This document shows positions 44,882 through 44,991 of a stretch of 44,991 nt of DNA, in pieces. Every line of letters begins with the position of its first letter. Position 1 is the first letter of the stretch. The notes under the pieces are model-generated. The model was given only the letters and a program-made list of their open reading frames with translations, did no database searches and was not told where the DNA came from. Origin of the DNA: Chlorobiaceae bacterium (GTDB taxonomy: Bacteria; Bacteroidota; Chlorobiia; Chlorobiales; Chlorobiaceae); NCBI GenBank assembly GCA_013334485.1, contig JAAXXL010000016.1, positions 1 to 44,991 on the forward strand. Reading direction: 5' to 3'. The position numbers and the translations under genes were made by a program.

Positions 44882-44991
44882 TTAGTGCGGAAGCTCAGAG
44901 TTTAAGAGTTTTATGATAGAGTTGTTTGCTAATTTACTGGTATTCATACGCACGGTGTGTACTTCTCCTGTTCGCTCATCATAGATGTTGG
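44882..44991 (-). CDS. C-terminal fragment of an unidentified gene
   Basis: A frame open from the right edge of the window ends at TAA (44884-44882). It gives about 35 residues, starting NIYDERTGEVHTVRMNTSK and ending LLNSELPH. The amino-acid mix looks like a real protein C-terminus rather than chance. The fragment is too short to name a family. It runs toward the MutY-like gene, converging across the 9-bp repeat tract. Confidence 0.45.
   Translation of the reverse strand, partial: NIYDERTGEVHTVRMNTSKLANNSIIKLLNSELPH

Overview
This window looks like ordinary chromosome of a green sulfur bacterium (phylum Chlorobiota, Chlorobium/Pelodictyon/Prosthecochloris type). The evidence is a BchC-like bacteriochlorophyll a biosynthesis dehydrogenase, TatC, PASTA and HslUV proteins of the type seen in that phylum, several lipoproteins and START-like proteins I recognise only in general terms, moderate GC, and weak or absent Shine-Dalgarno sequences. 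The species cannot be settled from the sequence alone. There is no prophage, integrase, transposase, CRISPR array, rRNA or tRNA that I can support.

Layout. 1-5 kb: a lipoprotein, an intergenic repeat cassette, iron superoxide dismutase, a small lipoprotein with coaE, and on the other strand tatC with an esterase. 5-7 kb: a long-chain polyprenyl diphosphate synthase and a kinase-less PASTA protein. 7-14.5 kb, all minus strand: folD, radA, a small four-helix membrane protein, a BchC-like dehydrogenase, an ATPase and permease of a nucleoside-type ABC importer, a DUF2934 protein and a 53-residue membrane protein. 14.6-19.3 kb, plus strand: a DUF3109 Cys-rich protein, rpoN (sigma-54), hslV, hslU and aroQ. 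19.3-25.8 kb, minus strand: a TPR protein, a DoxX-like protein, priA, adk, an unrecognised conserved-looking protein and rlmN. 26-31.7 kb, plus strand: a NrnA-type DHH phosphoesterase, leucyl aminopeptidase, a lipase-like hydrolase, a coiled-coil lipoprotein and UDP-glucose dehydrogenase. 31.7-33.8 kb, minus strand: thiD, thiE and a second ThiE/TenI-like gene. 34-38.3 kb: a RidA protein, a 771-bp AT-rich gap, an S41 C-terminal processing protease and two tandem START-like proteins. 38.3-39.2 kb, minus strand: a heptose-7-phosphate kinase. 39.4-42.9 kb: the classical ffh-rpsP-rimM-trmD-rplS translation/secretion block with a terminator. 43-44.7 kb: a metallo-beta-lactamase-fold hydrolase and a MutY-like glycosylase, then the 3' end of an unidentified minus-strand gene.

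Most of the window is housekeeping: cofactor synthesis (CoA, folate C1, thiamine, isoprenoid quinone side chain), protein export and quality control (Tat, SRP, HslUV, CTP protease), replication and repair (PriA, RadA, MutY), and ribosome assembly. I found no convincing new multi-gene system. The most unusual items are a MutY-like enzyme that lacks the iron-sulfur cysteines, a 771-bp gap with extreme T-over-A strand bias and a perfect 14-bp hairpin, a hairpin whose loop seems to have been filled by short-period repeats, two distant tracts of 9-bp periodic repeats, and a tandem START-like pair.
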